A stretch of 64,000 nucleotides of DNA from Flavobacteriales bacterium. Lineage in GTDB: Bacteria > Bacteroidota > Bacteroidia > Flavobacteriales_F > PHOS-HE28. Below the pieces are notes generated by a model. That model did not search any database. It saw nothing but the letters and a program-made list of their open reading frames with translations, and had not been told where the DNA came from. Of this stretch, positions 40,090 to 48,242 are shown in pieces. Every line of letters begins with the position of its first letter. The first letter of the stretch is position 1. The stretch is from assembly GCA_023382455.1 (NCBI GenBank), contig JAHDVX010000010.1:55615-119614 (forward strand), in the 5' to 3' direction. Both the position numbers and the translations under genes were made by a program.

Positions 40090-40562
40090 CAGGCCAGGCA
40101 GGGTTTCTGTTGACCATAGTGATACACGGGGTCGCTCACCATGGGCACGGCACCGGCCGCGTTGGAGGAACGGCTCACGAAAGCCATTTCTCCCATGGCC
40201 ACGGTCTGGCGCTCTTGCGAGAGCGCAGGTGCCTGCACGATGACCGTGGTGGAGAACACCACTTTCTCTTCTTCCGCACGCAGCAGGTCGGCAACGCTCA
40301 TACCGAGCGCATGGCCGATGTCCACGAGCGTATCCAAGGTGAAGTTGTGCCCGCCACTGAGCCACTTGGTGACCATGGAGGAACCCTTCAAGCCACACGC
40401 CTCGGCCAGTTCCTTCTTCTGCATGCGCAGTTCTTCGAGGCGATCGGCGATGCGCACGGCTGCGCGCATCTTGATCGACACTTTCTCCTGCTGCTGGGGC
40501 GTGATCTGCGCGAGCAGTTCGTCCAGGATGGCGCTGCGGTAAGGCTCAGGCGTCTTCATCAT
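40089..40562 (-). CDS. XRE-type antitoxin (HigA-like) of a TAC module
   Basis: 157 residues; two adjacent Met codons are at 40562 and 40559. The helix-turn-helix spans about residues 38-90 (IADRLEELRMQKKELAEACG, SSMVTKWLSGGHNFTLDTLV, GHALGMSVADLL). A roughly 55-residue tail follows, ending DPVYHYGQQKPCLA. In known TAC antitoxins a C-terminal hydrophobic extension (chaperone-addiction sequence) makes stability depend on the SecB-like partner, and this tail is where it would lie. Its start overlaps the toxin gene by 17 bases and its stop overlaps the chaperone start. Confidence 0.82.
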   Translation of the reverse strand: MMKTPEPYRSAILDELLAQITPQQQEKVSIKMRAAVRIADRLEELRMQKKELAEACGLKGSSMVTKWLSGGHNFTLDTLVDIGHALGMSVADLLRAEEEKVVFSTTVIVQAPALSQERQTVAMGEMAFVSRSSNAAGAVPMVSDPVYHYGQQKPCLA

Positions 40563-41043
40563 CTATCTCTATGGTGAGGTCGCCGGTCCATTCCATCTCA
40601 TCCGGCGTCCAGGCGATCTCACGGTTCTGCACTTTCTCTTTCATGGCCTTGGAGATGGCGATCATCTCTTCGGCTGCTTGTTTCAGCTTCGGGTCATCCT
40701 GCCAGGCACGCACGAACTTGGGCCCTCCTGCACCCAGCAGGAGTATCGAGTTACCGTAGCGTATGCCATAGGCGCGTAGGGTGGCGGTCACATCATCGGA
40801 GACGGCAACGACCAAGTCTCCGGGTAGGCCCTCGTCCAAACGGAAGAGGTCCTTGCGCAGGCCGGTCTGCTGGCCCATGGCCCTGATCTTGGCCACCAGG
40901 TTCCTGGTCTCGGCGGGGTACTGGGAAGCACATTCCTGGAGAAAGGTGTCGAAGAGACTGGGCGTACCATCGGCCTTTACCAACGTGTACACCGTTGCCC
41001 TTCGGCCGGAGAGTTGTACGTACTTGACGATCCGATAGTTCAT
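40546..41043 (-). CDS. HigB/RelE-like toxin of a TAC module
   Basis: 165 residues. The N-terminal 100 residues (GRRATVYTLVKADGTPSLFD, RNLVAKIRAMGQQTGLRKDL, DDVTATLRAYGIRYGNSILL, LLGAGGPKF) follow the strand-helix order of RelE/HigB ribosome-dependent mRNA interferases, with Arg and Lys residues in the usual places. The C-terminal part is a helical tail ending in an acidic EIDDEDA. It is the first gene of the leftward module, and antitoxin and chaperone follow with overlaps. The toxin family call rests on pattern and gene order. Confidence 0.7.
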   Translation of the reverse strand: MNYRIVKYVQLSGRRATVYTLVKADGTPSLFDTFLQECASQYPAETRNLVAKIRAMGQQTGLRKDLFRLDEGLPGDLVVAVSDDVTATLRAYGIRYGNSILLLGAGGPKFVRAWQDDPKLKQAAEEMIAISKAMKEKVQNREIAWTPDEMEWTGDLTIEIDDEDA

Positions 41044-41117
41044 CTAAAGCCGAATTCGAGCTCCAGGAACGGATCATCTGTGTCCGCGATCTCACCCTTA
41101 GGTGTATTTTGGAGGCA

Positions 41118-41125
41118 CAAAGGTA
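41118..41125 (-). promoter_or_regulatory. -7 promoter element (TACCTTTG) for the TAC module
   Basis: Exact TAnnTTTG on the minus strand, 75 bases upstream of the toxin start, in the 158-base region shared with the divergent hsdM gene. No matching -33 TTG is evident. A self-regulating antitoxin would be expected to bind nearby. Confidence 0.45.
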
Positions 41126-41201
41126 GTATATCCGCGTTCATGGGCGTATGCCTTTCTTCCGTCGATTTTCCCGTCACGCACATCGTTCGTAAGATAGCCG
41201 A

Positions 41202-42695
41202 ATGACCTCCACCGCCATCGTCAACAAAGTCTGGAACTACTGCCACACCCTGCGGGACGATGGCGTGGGCTACGGTGACTACTTGGAGCAGCTCACCTTC
41301 CTGCTCTTCCTGAAGATGGCCGACGAGTACAGCCGGCCGCCGCACAACCGCGACACGCACATCCCCGATGGCTACAACTGGGAGAGCCTGCGGCACAAGA
41401 GCGGCGCCGAGCTGGAAAGCCACTACGTGAAGCTGCTGGCCGAGCTGGGCAAGCACACGGGCATGCTGGGCGACATCTTCGTGAAGGCCCAGAACAAGAT
41501 CAGCGACCCGGCCAAGCTGCACAAGCTGATCCAGCTGATCGACGGCGAGAGCTGGGTGCTGCTGGGCGCCGACGTGAAGGGTGACATCTACGAGGGGTTG
41601 CTGCAGAAGAACGCCGAGGACACCAAGAGCGGAGCGGGCCAATACTTCACGCCGCGGGCACTGATCCAGGCCATGGTGGAGTGCGTGCGGCCCGGGCCGA
41701 TGAAGACCATCGCCGACCCGGCGTGCGGCACGGGCGGCTTCTTCCTGGCCGCGCTGGACCACCTGAACGCCCGGAAGCTGAACAAGGAGCAGCTGCGCTT
41801 CCTGAAGTACGACACCTTCCGGGGCTGGGAGATCGTGACCAGCACGGCGCGCCTGTGCCTGATGAACCTGTTCCTGCACAACATCGGGGACATGGACCAC
41901 CCGAGCCCCATCACCCGGGACGACAGCTTGCGCGCCGCACCCGACGAGACCTTCGACTACGTGCTCACCAACCCGCCCTTCGGCAAGAAGAGCAGCATCA
42001 CCGTCACCACCGAGGACGGCGAGGAAAAGCGGGAGGCGCTCACCTACAACCGGCAGGATTTCTGGGCCACCACCAGCAACAAGCAGCTCAACTTCGTGCA
42101 GCACATCCGCAGCATGTTGAAGACCGACGGCAAGGCGGCCGTGGTGGTGCCGGACAACGTGCTCTTCGAGGGCGGCGCGGGTGAGACGGTGCGCCGTGAG
42201 CTGATGCGCAGCACCGACCTGCACACCATCCTGCGGCTGCCCACCGGCATCTTCTACGCCCAAGGCGTGAAGGCCAACGTCCTCTTCTTCGACAACCGGC
42301 CCGCCAGCAAGGAGCCGTGGACCAAGGAGATCTGGTTCTACGACTACCGCACCAACGTGAAGCACACGCTGAAGGCCGACCCGATGACGTACGAGGACCT
42401 GCAGGACTTCATCACCTGCTACAATCCCGCCGACCGCCACAAGCGCAAGGAGACCTGGCCTGTGTCCTCGGCTGCGCTCGGACTGACAGGCCAGGGACGC
42501 TGGCGCAAATTCACCTATGACGAGATCCTGGCTCGCGACAAGGCCAGCCTGGACATTTTCTGGCTGAAGGACGACAGCTTGGAAGATAGCGCCAACCTGC
42601 CGGAACCGGGCGTGCTCGCCGCCGAGATCGTGGAGGACCTGGAAGCCGCTTTGGAGCAGTTCCGCCTGATCGTGGATGACCTGGGGGACGAATAG
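41202..42695 (+). CDS. hsdM: Type I restriction-modification methyltransferase subunit with in-frame repeat insert
   Basis: 497 residues. Adds a methyl group to adenine N6 at the site chosen by HsdS. SAM-binding motif I is IADPACGTGGFFLAAL (near residue 172) and the catalytic motif IV is LTNPPFGKKSS (near 256). The N-terminal helical domain (VGYGDYLEQLTFLLFLKMAD) is typical. Between HKRKETW and RWRKFTYDEI lie PVSSAALGLTGQG, encoded by the repeat at 42454-42495; in the homologues I remember this stretch is shorter, so it is an insertion outside the catalytic core. It is the last gene of the island, ending at the right flanking repeat and far from hsdR and hsdS. Confidence 0.93.
   Translation: MTSTAIVNKVWNYCHTLRDDGVGYGDYLEQLTFLLFLKMADEYSRPPHNRDTHIPDGYNWESLRHKSGAELESHYVKLLAELGKHTGMLGDIFVKAQNKISDPAKLHKLIQLIDGESWVLLGADVKGDIYEGLLQKNAEDTKSGAGQYFTPRALIQAMVECVRPGPMKTIADPACGTGGFFLAALDHLNARKLNKEQLRFLKYDTFRGWEIVTSTARLCLMNLFLHNIGDMDHPSPITRDDSLRAAPDETFDYVLTNPPFGKKSSITVTTEDGEEKREALTYNRQDFWATTSNKQLNFVQHIRSMLKTDGKAAVVVPDNVLFEGGAGETVRRELMRSTDLHTILRLPTGIFYAQGVKANVLFFDNRPASKEPWTKEIWFYDYRTNVKHTLKADPMTYEDLQDFITCYNPADRHKRKETWPVSSAALGLTGQGRWRKFTYDEILARDKASLDIFWLKDDSLEDSANLPEPGVLAAEIVEDLEAALEQFRLIVDDLGDE
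42454..42495 (-). repeat. Palindromic repeat inserted in hsdM
   Basis: Bases 42459-42490 are the exact reverse complement of the hutU copy at 19702-19733 (32 of 32). The hairpin has a 10-bp outer stem (CCTGGCCTGT with ACAGGCCAGG), a 2-base bulge and four more pairs (GTCC with GGAC). The outermost bases differ from the hutU copy, yet pair within each copy. Confidence 0.88.
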
Positions 42696-42759
42696 CGGCC
42701 CTACCCCCTCAGCACCGCCCCCACTTCCTTCTCGAAGGCCGTGTGGATGCGGGCCATGG
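42696..42759. repeat. Right 64-bp direct repeat at the pheT 3' end
   Basis: Partner of 26730-26793, with one mismatch (corresponding to His versus Arg in the encoded C-terminus). It includes the last 18 codons and stop of the intact pheT gene. Confidence 0.9.
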
Positions 42760-45139
42760 CCTTGTCCACCTGCGCATCGGTCAAGGTCTTCTCCGGGTCC
42801 TGAAGGATGAAGCTCAGCGCATAGCTCTTCTTGCCCGCGGGCAGCTTGTCGCCTTCGTACACGTCGAAGAGGCCCACTTCGCGCAGCAGCTTGCGTTCGG
42901 CTTGGCGGGCAATGCGCTCCAGGTCGGCGTAGGTGACGGCACGGTCCAGCAGCAGGCTGAGGTCGCGGCGCACGGCGGGGAACCTGGGCACTTCGCGGAA
43001 GCTGGTCTTGTTCCCGCGCACCAAGGCCAGCAGCGCTTCATCGTCCAGCTCGGCGTACCAGGCGTGCTGGCCCAGGCCGAAGGCTTTGCGCACCTCCGCC
43101 CTCACCTCGCCGAGCACGGCCACGGTGTGCTTGCCCAGCCTGGCTTCCACGGCATTGCCCAGCAACGCATGTTCCGCCGGCGCCCAGCTGCTGCTTTCGG
43201 AAAGACCAAGGCGTTCCAGCAGCAGTTCCGTTTCCGCCTTGATGTCCGCCAGCTCGCTGCCGCGCACGGCGGCACGCCAGCTTTCGCGGCCTTCCTGGCC
43301 GGTGATCAGCAGCGCCGTGCGGGAGTCCTCGTGCACCTGGCCTTTGGCATCCACCGCATAGCGACGCCCGCATTCGAAGAGGCGCAGGTCGGGCTGCTGG
43401 CGGGCGGCGTTGTGCACGGCGGCCTGCAGCATGCCGAAGAGCAGCGTGGGGCGCATCACGTCCAGCTCGGCGCTCAGCGGGTTCTTCAGGCGCACCAGCG
43501 TTCCCTCCACGGCGGGATCAAGCTGCGCGGCGCGCGCACCGTTCACGAGCGAGGGCGTCATCACCTCGCGGAAGCCGCGCCCCGCGAGGTGCTTGGACAG
43601 GTTGGCGCCGAATGCTTCCGCGGCGACGGCCTCGTGCAGCACCGGCGGCACCATCAGGCGCGCGGGAATGGGCACGCGGTCCAGGCCATGGATGCGGAGC
43701 ACCTCCTCCACCAGGTCGGCCTCGCGCAGCACGTCCACGCGGTATGGCGGCACCTGCACGCGGAGCTTTTGCGCGTCGCGGGCCGCTATCCTGCAGTCGA
43801 GCGCCTGGAGGATCTTGGCCACATCGTCCGGTGCGATGGGCATGCCGCACAGGCGGTCCACGATGGCGAAATGCAGGTCCACTTCCGCCCACGGGCGCGG
43901 CGTGCCGATGTCGGTGATCGCGGAGCTGACCTTCGCACCGGCCACTTCCTTCAGCAGCAGGGCCGCGCGTTTCAGGGCGTACACGGTGATCTCGGGGTCC
44001 ACGCCGCGCTCGAAGCGGAACGAGGCATCGGTGTTCAGGCCGTGGCGGCGCGCGGTGCGGCGGATGGTGACCGCATCGAAGCAGGCGCTCTCCAGGAAGA
44101 TGGCCGTGGTGGCATCGGAGACGCCGCTGTGGATGCCGCCGTACACACCGGCGAGGCAGGCCCCTTTTTCGGCATCGGCGATCAAAAGGTCATCAGGGTG
44201 CAGCTCGCGGTCCTTGTCATCCAAGGTGATCAAATGCTCGCCTGCCTTGGCCTTGCGCACAACGATCTTCCCTCCGGCCAGCTTATCGGCATCGAAGGCA
44301 TGGAGCGGCTGGCCCAGCTCGTGCTGCACGAAGTTGGTGACGTCCACCACGTTGTTCAGCGGTTTCAGGCCGATGCCGCGCAGGCGCTCCTGCAACCATT
44401 CCGGTGAGGGGCCCACCTGCACCTGGGTGAGCGTGAGGCCCGCATAGCGCGGAGCGGCCTGTGCATCCTGCACCTCGACCGCGATCGTGCGTGCATCATC
44501 ATCCTGCTTGAAGCCGTCCACGGCGGGCAACTGCAACTTGTGCGTGCTGCCGGTGCGGTGGTTGAGGGCGGCCACCAGGTCGCGCGCCACGCCCCAATGG
44601 CCCAGGGCATCGGAGCGGTTGGGCGTGAGGCCGATCTCCAGGACGTGGTCGCCGCGGAGGTTCAGCTGCTGTGCGGCGGGCGTGCCGGGCACCGCGGCGG
44701 GGTCCAGCACCATGATGCCGTCGTGGTCCGTACCGAGGCCGAGCTCATCGGCGGCGCAGATCATGCCGTGGCTTTCCGCGCCGCGGATCTTGCTCTTCTT
44801 GATGGTGAACGGCTCCCCGCCCGTGGGATGCAGCGTGGTGCCCACGGTGGCCACCAGCACCTTCTGGCCGGCCGCCACGTTGGGCGCACCGCAGACGATC
44901 TGCACGGGATCGCCTTCGCCGAGGTCCACCGTGCAGATGTGCAGGCGGTCGGCATCAGGATGCCTTTCACATGTGCGCACCGCGCCCACCACCACGCCGG
45001 CCAGCATGCCGGGCACGGGCTCCAGCGGCTCGCAGCTCTCCACCTCCAGGCCGGTGCTGGTGAGGATTTCGGCCGCCTGCTGCGGCGAAAGCGTGTCGGT
45101 ATCGAGCAGGGAGCGGAGCCAGTTCCAGGAAATGCGCAT
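42701..45139 (-). CDS. pheT: Phenylalanine-tRNA ligase beta subunit
   Basis: 812 residues from Met at 45139 (MRISWNWLRSLLDTD); 20 extra upstream codons are in frame but lie across the promoter. With PheS it charges tRNA-Phe. Domain order is usual: N-terminal tRNA-binding OB domain (MLAGVVVGAVRTCERHPDAD), B3/B4 editing domain, B5 (RVQVPPYRVDVLREADLVEE), catalytic-like core and a C-terminal anticodon-binding domain (FPAVRRDLSLLLD to FEKEVGAVLRG). pheS is not in the window. Its 3' end is duplicated at 26730, so the last 18 codons of the present gene may have been supplied by the island. Confidence 0.96.
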   Translation of the reverse strand: MRISWNWLRSLLDTDTLSPQQAAEILTSTGLEVESCEPLEPVPGMLAGVVVGAVRTCERHPDADRLHICTVDLGEGDPVQIVCGAPNVAAGQKVLVATVGTTLHPTGGEPFTIKKSKIRGAESHGMICAADELGLGTDHDGIMVLDPAAVPGTPAAQQLNLRGDHVLEIGLTPNRSDALGHWGVARDLVAALNHRTGSTHKLQLPAVDGFKQDDDARTIAVEVQDAQAAPRYAGLTLTQVQVGPSPEWLQERLRGIGLKPLNNVVDVTNFVQHELGQPLHAFDADKLAGGKIVVRKAKAGEHLITLDDKDRELHPDDLLIADAEKGACLAGVYGGIHSGVSDATTAIFLESACFDAVTIRRTARRHGLNTDASFRFERGVDPEITVYALKRAALLLKEVAGAKVSSAITDIGTPRPWAEVDLHFAIVDRLCGMPIAPDDVAKILQALDCRIAARDAQKLRVQVPPYRVDVLREADLVEEVLRIHGLDRVPIPARLMVPPVLHEAVAAEAFGANLSKHLAGRGFREVMTPSLVNGARAAQLDPAVEGTLVRLKNPLSAELDVMRPTLLFGMLQAAVHNAARQQPDLRLFECGRRYAVDAKGQVHEDSRTALLITGQEGRESWRAAVRGSELADIKAETELLLERLGLSESSSWAPAEHALLGNAVEARLGKHTVAVLGEVRAEVRKAFGLGQHAWYAELDDEALLALVRGNKTSFREVPRFPAVRRDLSLLLDRAVTYADLERIARQAERKLLREVGLFDVYEGDKLPAGKKSYALSFILQDPEKTLTDAQVDKAMARIHTAFEKEVGAVLRG

Positions 45140-45172
45140 GGCGAAAGGGTATGCCGTTCGGCGGCGGGTCGG

Positions 45173-45180
45173 CGAATTTA
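45173..45180 (-). promoter_or_regulatory. -7 promoter element (TAAATTCG) for pheT
   Basis: TAnnTTCG variant of the Bacteroidota element, 34 bases upstream of the pheT start. The same variant occurs before recG and cdd. Confidence 0.4.
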
Positions 45181-45227
45181 AGCCGGGCAGCCCCGGCAAG
45201 CGGGCGCGTTAACTTGCAGCCCGCTCC

Positions 45228-45959
45228 ATGGACCCCAAGAAGAACCTTGCCCTCAACGGAACGATCTACCTGCTGGCCCTGATCGGCACCTGCGTGGCCG
45301 GCCTGAAGCACTGGCATACGCTGGAGTTCATCTGCAAGCCGCTGCTGATGATCGTGCTGTCCTCCTGGTTCTTCTTCAACAGCCGCCGCGTGGGCGACCG
45401 GTTCACGCTGCTGATCCAGGCAGGGCTGTTCTTCTCGCTCATCGGCGACGTGGCGCTGATGTTCAGCTATGTGGATGATTTCAACTTCCTGGTGGGCCTG
45501 GGCGCCTTCTTCCTCGCGCAGTTGTGCTATGCCTTCGCCTTCGCACAGAACATTGCGGACGTGGGTGGCGCCGACGGTGTTCTCGTCTCCATCCTGATCG
45601 CCGTGGCCATCGGCACGTACGCGTTCTTCTTCGCCTGGGACCTGATGCCCAGCGTGGAGGACGGACTGGAACTTCCGGTGATCGCTTACGTGGTGGCCTT
45701 GTCGCTGATGGGCATCCTGGCGGGCTTCCGCTTCCGGCGCACCTATCCCCGCAGCTTCTGGCTGATCTTCCTCGGTGCCCTGCTGTTCATCTGTTCGGAC
45801 AGCATCCTGGCGTACAACCGCTTCCGCTTCCCCGTGCCGTGGGCCGACCTGTGGATCATGATCACGTACGGCGCCGCGCAGTTCATGATCGCCGCCGGGG
45901 CCTTGGCCCATGTGCTGGACCCCGACCAGTTGCGCCGCAAGGAAGTGTTGACCACCTAG
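45228..45959 (+). CDS. Lysoplasmalogenase family membrane protein (YhhN type)
   Basis: 243 residues with about eight transmembrane helices. Family motifs: CKPLLMIVLSSWFF, LIGDVALMF, FLAQLCYAFAF, LLFICSDSILAYNRF and TYGAAQFMIAAGA. The family hydrolyses the vinyl-ether bond of lysoplasmalogens, though many bacterial members have no tested substrate. It starts divergently from pheT, with a TAACTTGC element 11 bases upstream of the start, and converges on recG. Confidence 0.88.
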   Translation: MDPKKNLALNGTIYLLALIGTCVAGLKHWHTLEFICKPLLMIVLSSWFFFNSRRVGDRFTLLIQAGLFFSLIGDVALMFSYVDDFNFLVGLGAFFLAQLCYAFAFAQNIADVGGADGVLVSILIAVAIGTYAFFFAWDLMPSVEDGLELPVIAYVVALSLMGILAGFRFRRTYPRSFWLIFLGALLFICSDSILAYNRFRFPVPWADLWIMITYGAAQFMIAAGALAHVLDPDQLRRKEVLTT

Positions 45960-46009
45960 GTTGGCCTGAACTTCCGGGTCCTGCAACAGGAATGCGGGAA
46001 CGTGGCGCC

Positions 46010-46027
46010 GCGGATCAGCCGATCCGC
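46010..46027. terminator. Hairpin at the recG stop codon
   Basis: GCGGATC-agcc-GATCCGC, perfect 7-bp arms, overlaps the recG stop between the converging lysoplasmalogenase and recG genes. It could end transcription from either side; no T tract is seen. Confidence 0.3.
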
Positions 46028-48117
46028 CCCCAGACCGCCTTCTCCTTCATCTGCTCGCGCAAGGCCGCCCCGATCGGTGCGTTATCCGGGTCCTTGAGCT
46101 CCGGGTCCGCATCCAAGGTGAGCCGGGCCATGCTCCGGGCCTGTTGCAGCAGGTCCGCGTCCTGCACCAGGTCGGCGAGGTGCAGCTGCGGCAGGCCGCT
46201 CTGCTGGGTGCCCATGATGTCGCCGGGGCCGCGCAGGCGCAGGTCCACCTCGCTGATCTCGAAGCCGTCCTGCGTGCGCACCATGGTGCTGATGCGCGTG
46301 CGGCCATCATTGCCCAGCTTGCCGCCGGTCATCAGGATGCAGTAGCTGTGCTCGGCACCGCGCCCCACGCGGCCGCGCAACTGGTGCAGCTGTGAAAGGC
46401 CGAAGCGCTCGGCATTCTCCACCACCATCACACTGGCGTTGGGCACGTCCACGCCCACCTCGATCACCGTGGTGGCCACCAGCACATTGGTCTCGCCCTT
46501 GGCGAAGCGCGCCATTTCGTAGTCCTTCACGTCCGGTGCCATGCGGCCGTGCACGATGCCCACCGCGTAACGCGGCAACGGGAAGCGGCGCGAAAGGCTT
46601 TCGAAGCCGTCCATCACGTCCTTGAGGTCGCTCTTCTCGCTCTCCTCCACCAAGGGATAGACCACGTACACTTGGCGCCCCTTGTCGATCTCCGAGGCCA
46701 GGAAGTCGAACACGGCGTTCCGTGAACTGTCGGTCCGGTGCACGGTGCGGATGGGTTTGCGCCCGGGCGGCAGCTCGTCGATCACGCTCACGTCGAGGTC
46801 ACCGTAGAGCGTCATGGCCAGTGTGCGCGGAATGGGCGTGGCCGTCATCACCAGCACGTGCGGGGGCACGGCGGCCTTGGCCTGCATCTTGGCGCGCTGG
46901 GCCACACCGAAGCGGTGCTGCTCATCGATCACCACCAGGCCCAGGTTCTGGAACACCACGCGGTCCTCCAGCAGGGCGTGGGTGCCTACCAGGATGTGTA
47001 CTTCGCCGACATGCAGCGCCTTGAGCAGGCTTTTCCGCTCGGCCGCCTTGGTGCTTCCCGTGAGCAGGCGCACCACTACCGGCAGGCCCTCCAGAAAGCG
47101 CGAGATGCTCTTGAAGTGCTGCTGGGCAAGGATCTCCGTTGGCGCGAGCATCGCCGCCTGGAAGCCGTTGTCCAGCGCGATCAGCATGCTCAGCAGGGCC
47201 ACGAGCGTCTTGCCGCTGCCCACGTCGCCTTGCAGCAGCCGGTTCATCTGTTTGCCGCTGCCCATGTCCTTGCGGATCTCCTTCACCACACGCTTCTGCG
47301 CACCGGTGAGCTCGAACGGCAGGTGGTTGGAGTAGAACGTGTTGAAATGCTCGCCCACATGCGTGAAGACGTTGCCCTTCACGTCCTGCTCCAGCAGCTG
47401 TTTTTGCTTCAGCAGTTGCAGCTGGATGAAAAACAACTCCTCGAACTTCAGGCGTTTCAGGGCGCGGTCCAGGCGCTGTTGGTCCTGCGGGAAATGCGCC
47501 TCCATCACGGCCTCCTCCCGCCCCATGCCGCCGAGCTGCTGCACGATGGCCTTGCTGAGCGTTTCCGGCAATGCGCCGTGTACCTGCGGAAGCAACGCGC
47601 GCACCAGCTTGCCGATGCCGCGGCTGTTCAGCCCCTTGGCGGAGGCCTTCTCCGTGGTGCTGTACACGGGCTGCAGCGGCGTGGCCGCGCCTTCGTCCCA
47701 GGTGGCGGCGGCCTCGATCTCCGGATGGGCGATGTTGAAATGGTCGCGGTACAGCGTGGGTTTGCCGTACACCACGTACTCGCCGCCTTCCTTCAGGATG
47801 GGCTGCAGCCAGCGCAGGCCGCGGAACCACACCAGCTCGATGCTGCCCGTGGCGTCCACCAGTTTGGCGGTGAGGCGGCGGGCCTGCTTCTCGCCCACCA
47901 TGCGCACCTGCTTCAGCGTGCCACGCAGTTGCACGGCGTTCTCCTCATCCACCACGTCCTTCACCGCGTTGAAGCGGGTGCGGTCCACGTAGCGGAAGGG
48001 ATAGTGCAGCAGCAGGTCGCCGAAGGTGCCGATGCCCAGTTCCTTGCGGAGCAGCTCGCCCCGCTGGGGCCCCACGCCCTTGAGGAATTCGATCTCCGTG
48101 GCCAACACGTCCGGCAT
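46015..48117 (-). CDS. recG: ATP-dependent DNA helicase RecG
   Basis: 700 residues. Remodels stalled replication forks and branched DNA. The N-terminal wedge domain begins LKGVGPQRGELLRKELGIGT. Helicase motifs are LLQGDVGSGKTLVALL (Walker A), VIDEQHRFGVAQR (motif II with GVxQR), MTATPIPRTLAMTLYGDLDV, VATTVIEVGVDVPNAS and LHQLRGRVGRG. Length fits the family. A TATTTTCG promoter element lies only 5 bases upstream of the start codon, implying a very short leader or a leaderless transcript. It is not co-transcribed with the methyltransferase gene, which is 125 bases beyond its promoter and on the same strand. Confidence 0.96.
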   Translation of the reverse strand: MPDVLATEIEFLKGVGPQRGELLRKELGIGTFGDLLLHYPFRYVDRTRFNAVKDVVDEENAVQLRGTLKQVRMVGEKQARRLTAKLVDATGSIELVWFRGLRWLQPILKEGGEYVVYGKPTLYRDHFNIAHPEIEAAATWDEGAATPLQPVYSTTEKASAKGLNSRGIGKLVRALLPQVHGALPETLSKAIVQQLGGMGREEAVMEAHFPQDQQRLDRALKRLKFEELFFIQLQLLKQKQLLEQDVKGNVFTHVGEHFNTFYSNHLPFELTGAQKRVVKEIRKDMGSGKQMNRLLQGDVGSGKTLVALLSMLIALDNGFQAAMLAPTEILAQQHFKSISRFLEGLPVVVRLLTGSTKAAERKSLLKALHVGEVHILVGTHALLEDRVVFQNLGLVVIDEQHRFGVAQRAKMQAKAAVPPHVLVMTATPIPRTLAMTLYGDLDVSVIDELPPGRKPIRTVHRTDSSRNAVFDFLASEIDKGRQVYVVYPLVEESEKSDLKDVMDGFESLSRRFPLPRYAVGIVHGRMAPDVKDYEMARFAKGETNVLVATTVIEVGVDVPNASVMVVENAERFGLSQLHQLRGRVGRGAEHSYCILMTGGKLGNDGRTRISTMVRTQDGFEISEVDLRLRGPGDIMGTQQSGLPQLHLADLVQDADLLQQARSMARLTLDADPELKDPDNAPIGAALREQMKEKAVWGRIG

Positions 48118-48121
48118 GGCC

Positions 48122-48129
48122 CGAAAATA
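48122..48129 (-). promoter_or_regulatory. -7 promoter element (TATTTTCG) for recG
   Basis: TAnnTTCG, 4 bases between it and the start codon at 48117. The distance predicts transcription starting at or next to the ATG. Confidence 0.4.
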
Positions 48130-48170
48130 GGCCGGGCCGGGTTGTGGGGAAGTAAGCAGGGGCAGGCGGC

Positions 48171-48228
48171 AGCTTGTGGCTTGTGGCTTGTGGCTTGTGG
48201 CCTACAGCTCACGGCTCACAGCTCATGC
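48171..48228. repeat. Heptamer repeat tract upstream of recG
   Basis: Four tandem GCTTGTG units (48172-48199) followed by GCCTACA, GCTCACG, GCTCACA, GCTCATG-like units. It fills most of the gap between recG and the methyltransferase gene. No coding potential seen; it resembles simple degenerate heptad tracts found between genes in this phylum. Confidence 0.55.
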
Positions 48229-48242
48229 CTCGCAACCCGCAT

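Larger units (their letters stand above)
26730..42759. mobile_element. Defence genomic island integrated at the 3' end of pheT
   Basis: About 16 kb bounded by a 64-bp direct repeat of the pheT end. hsdR starts 28 bases inside the left copy and hsdM stops at the first base of the right copy. Contents: a type I restriction-modification system, a TcmP/Gp37-Gp68 pair, unknown and hydrolase genes, a four-gene nuclease/TIR/DUF262 operon and a toxin-antitoxin-chaperone module. No integrase lies inside, so the element is either stripped down or mobilised in trans. The tyrosine recombinase at 63295 is outside and need not be related. Confidence 0.75.
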
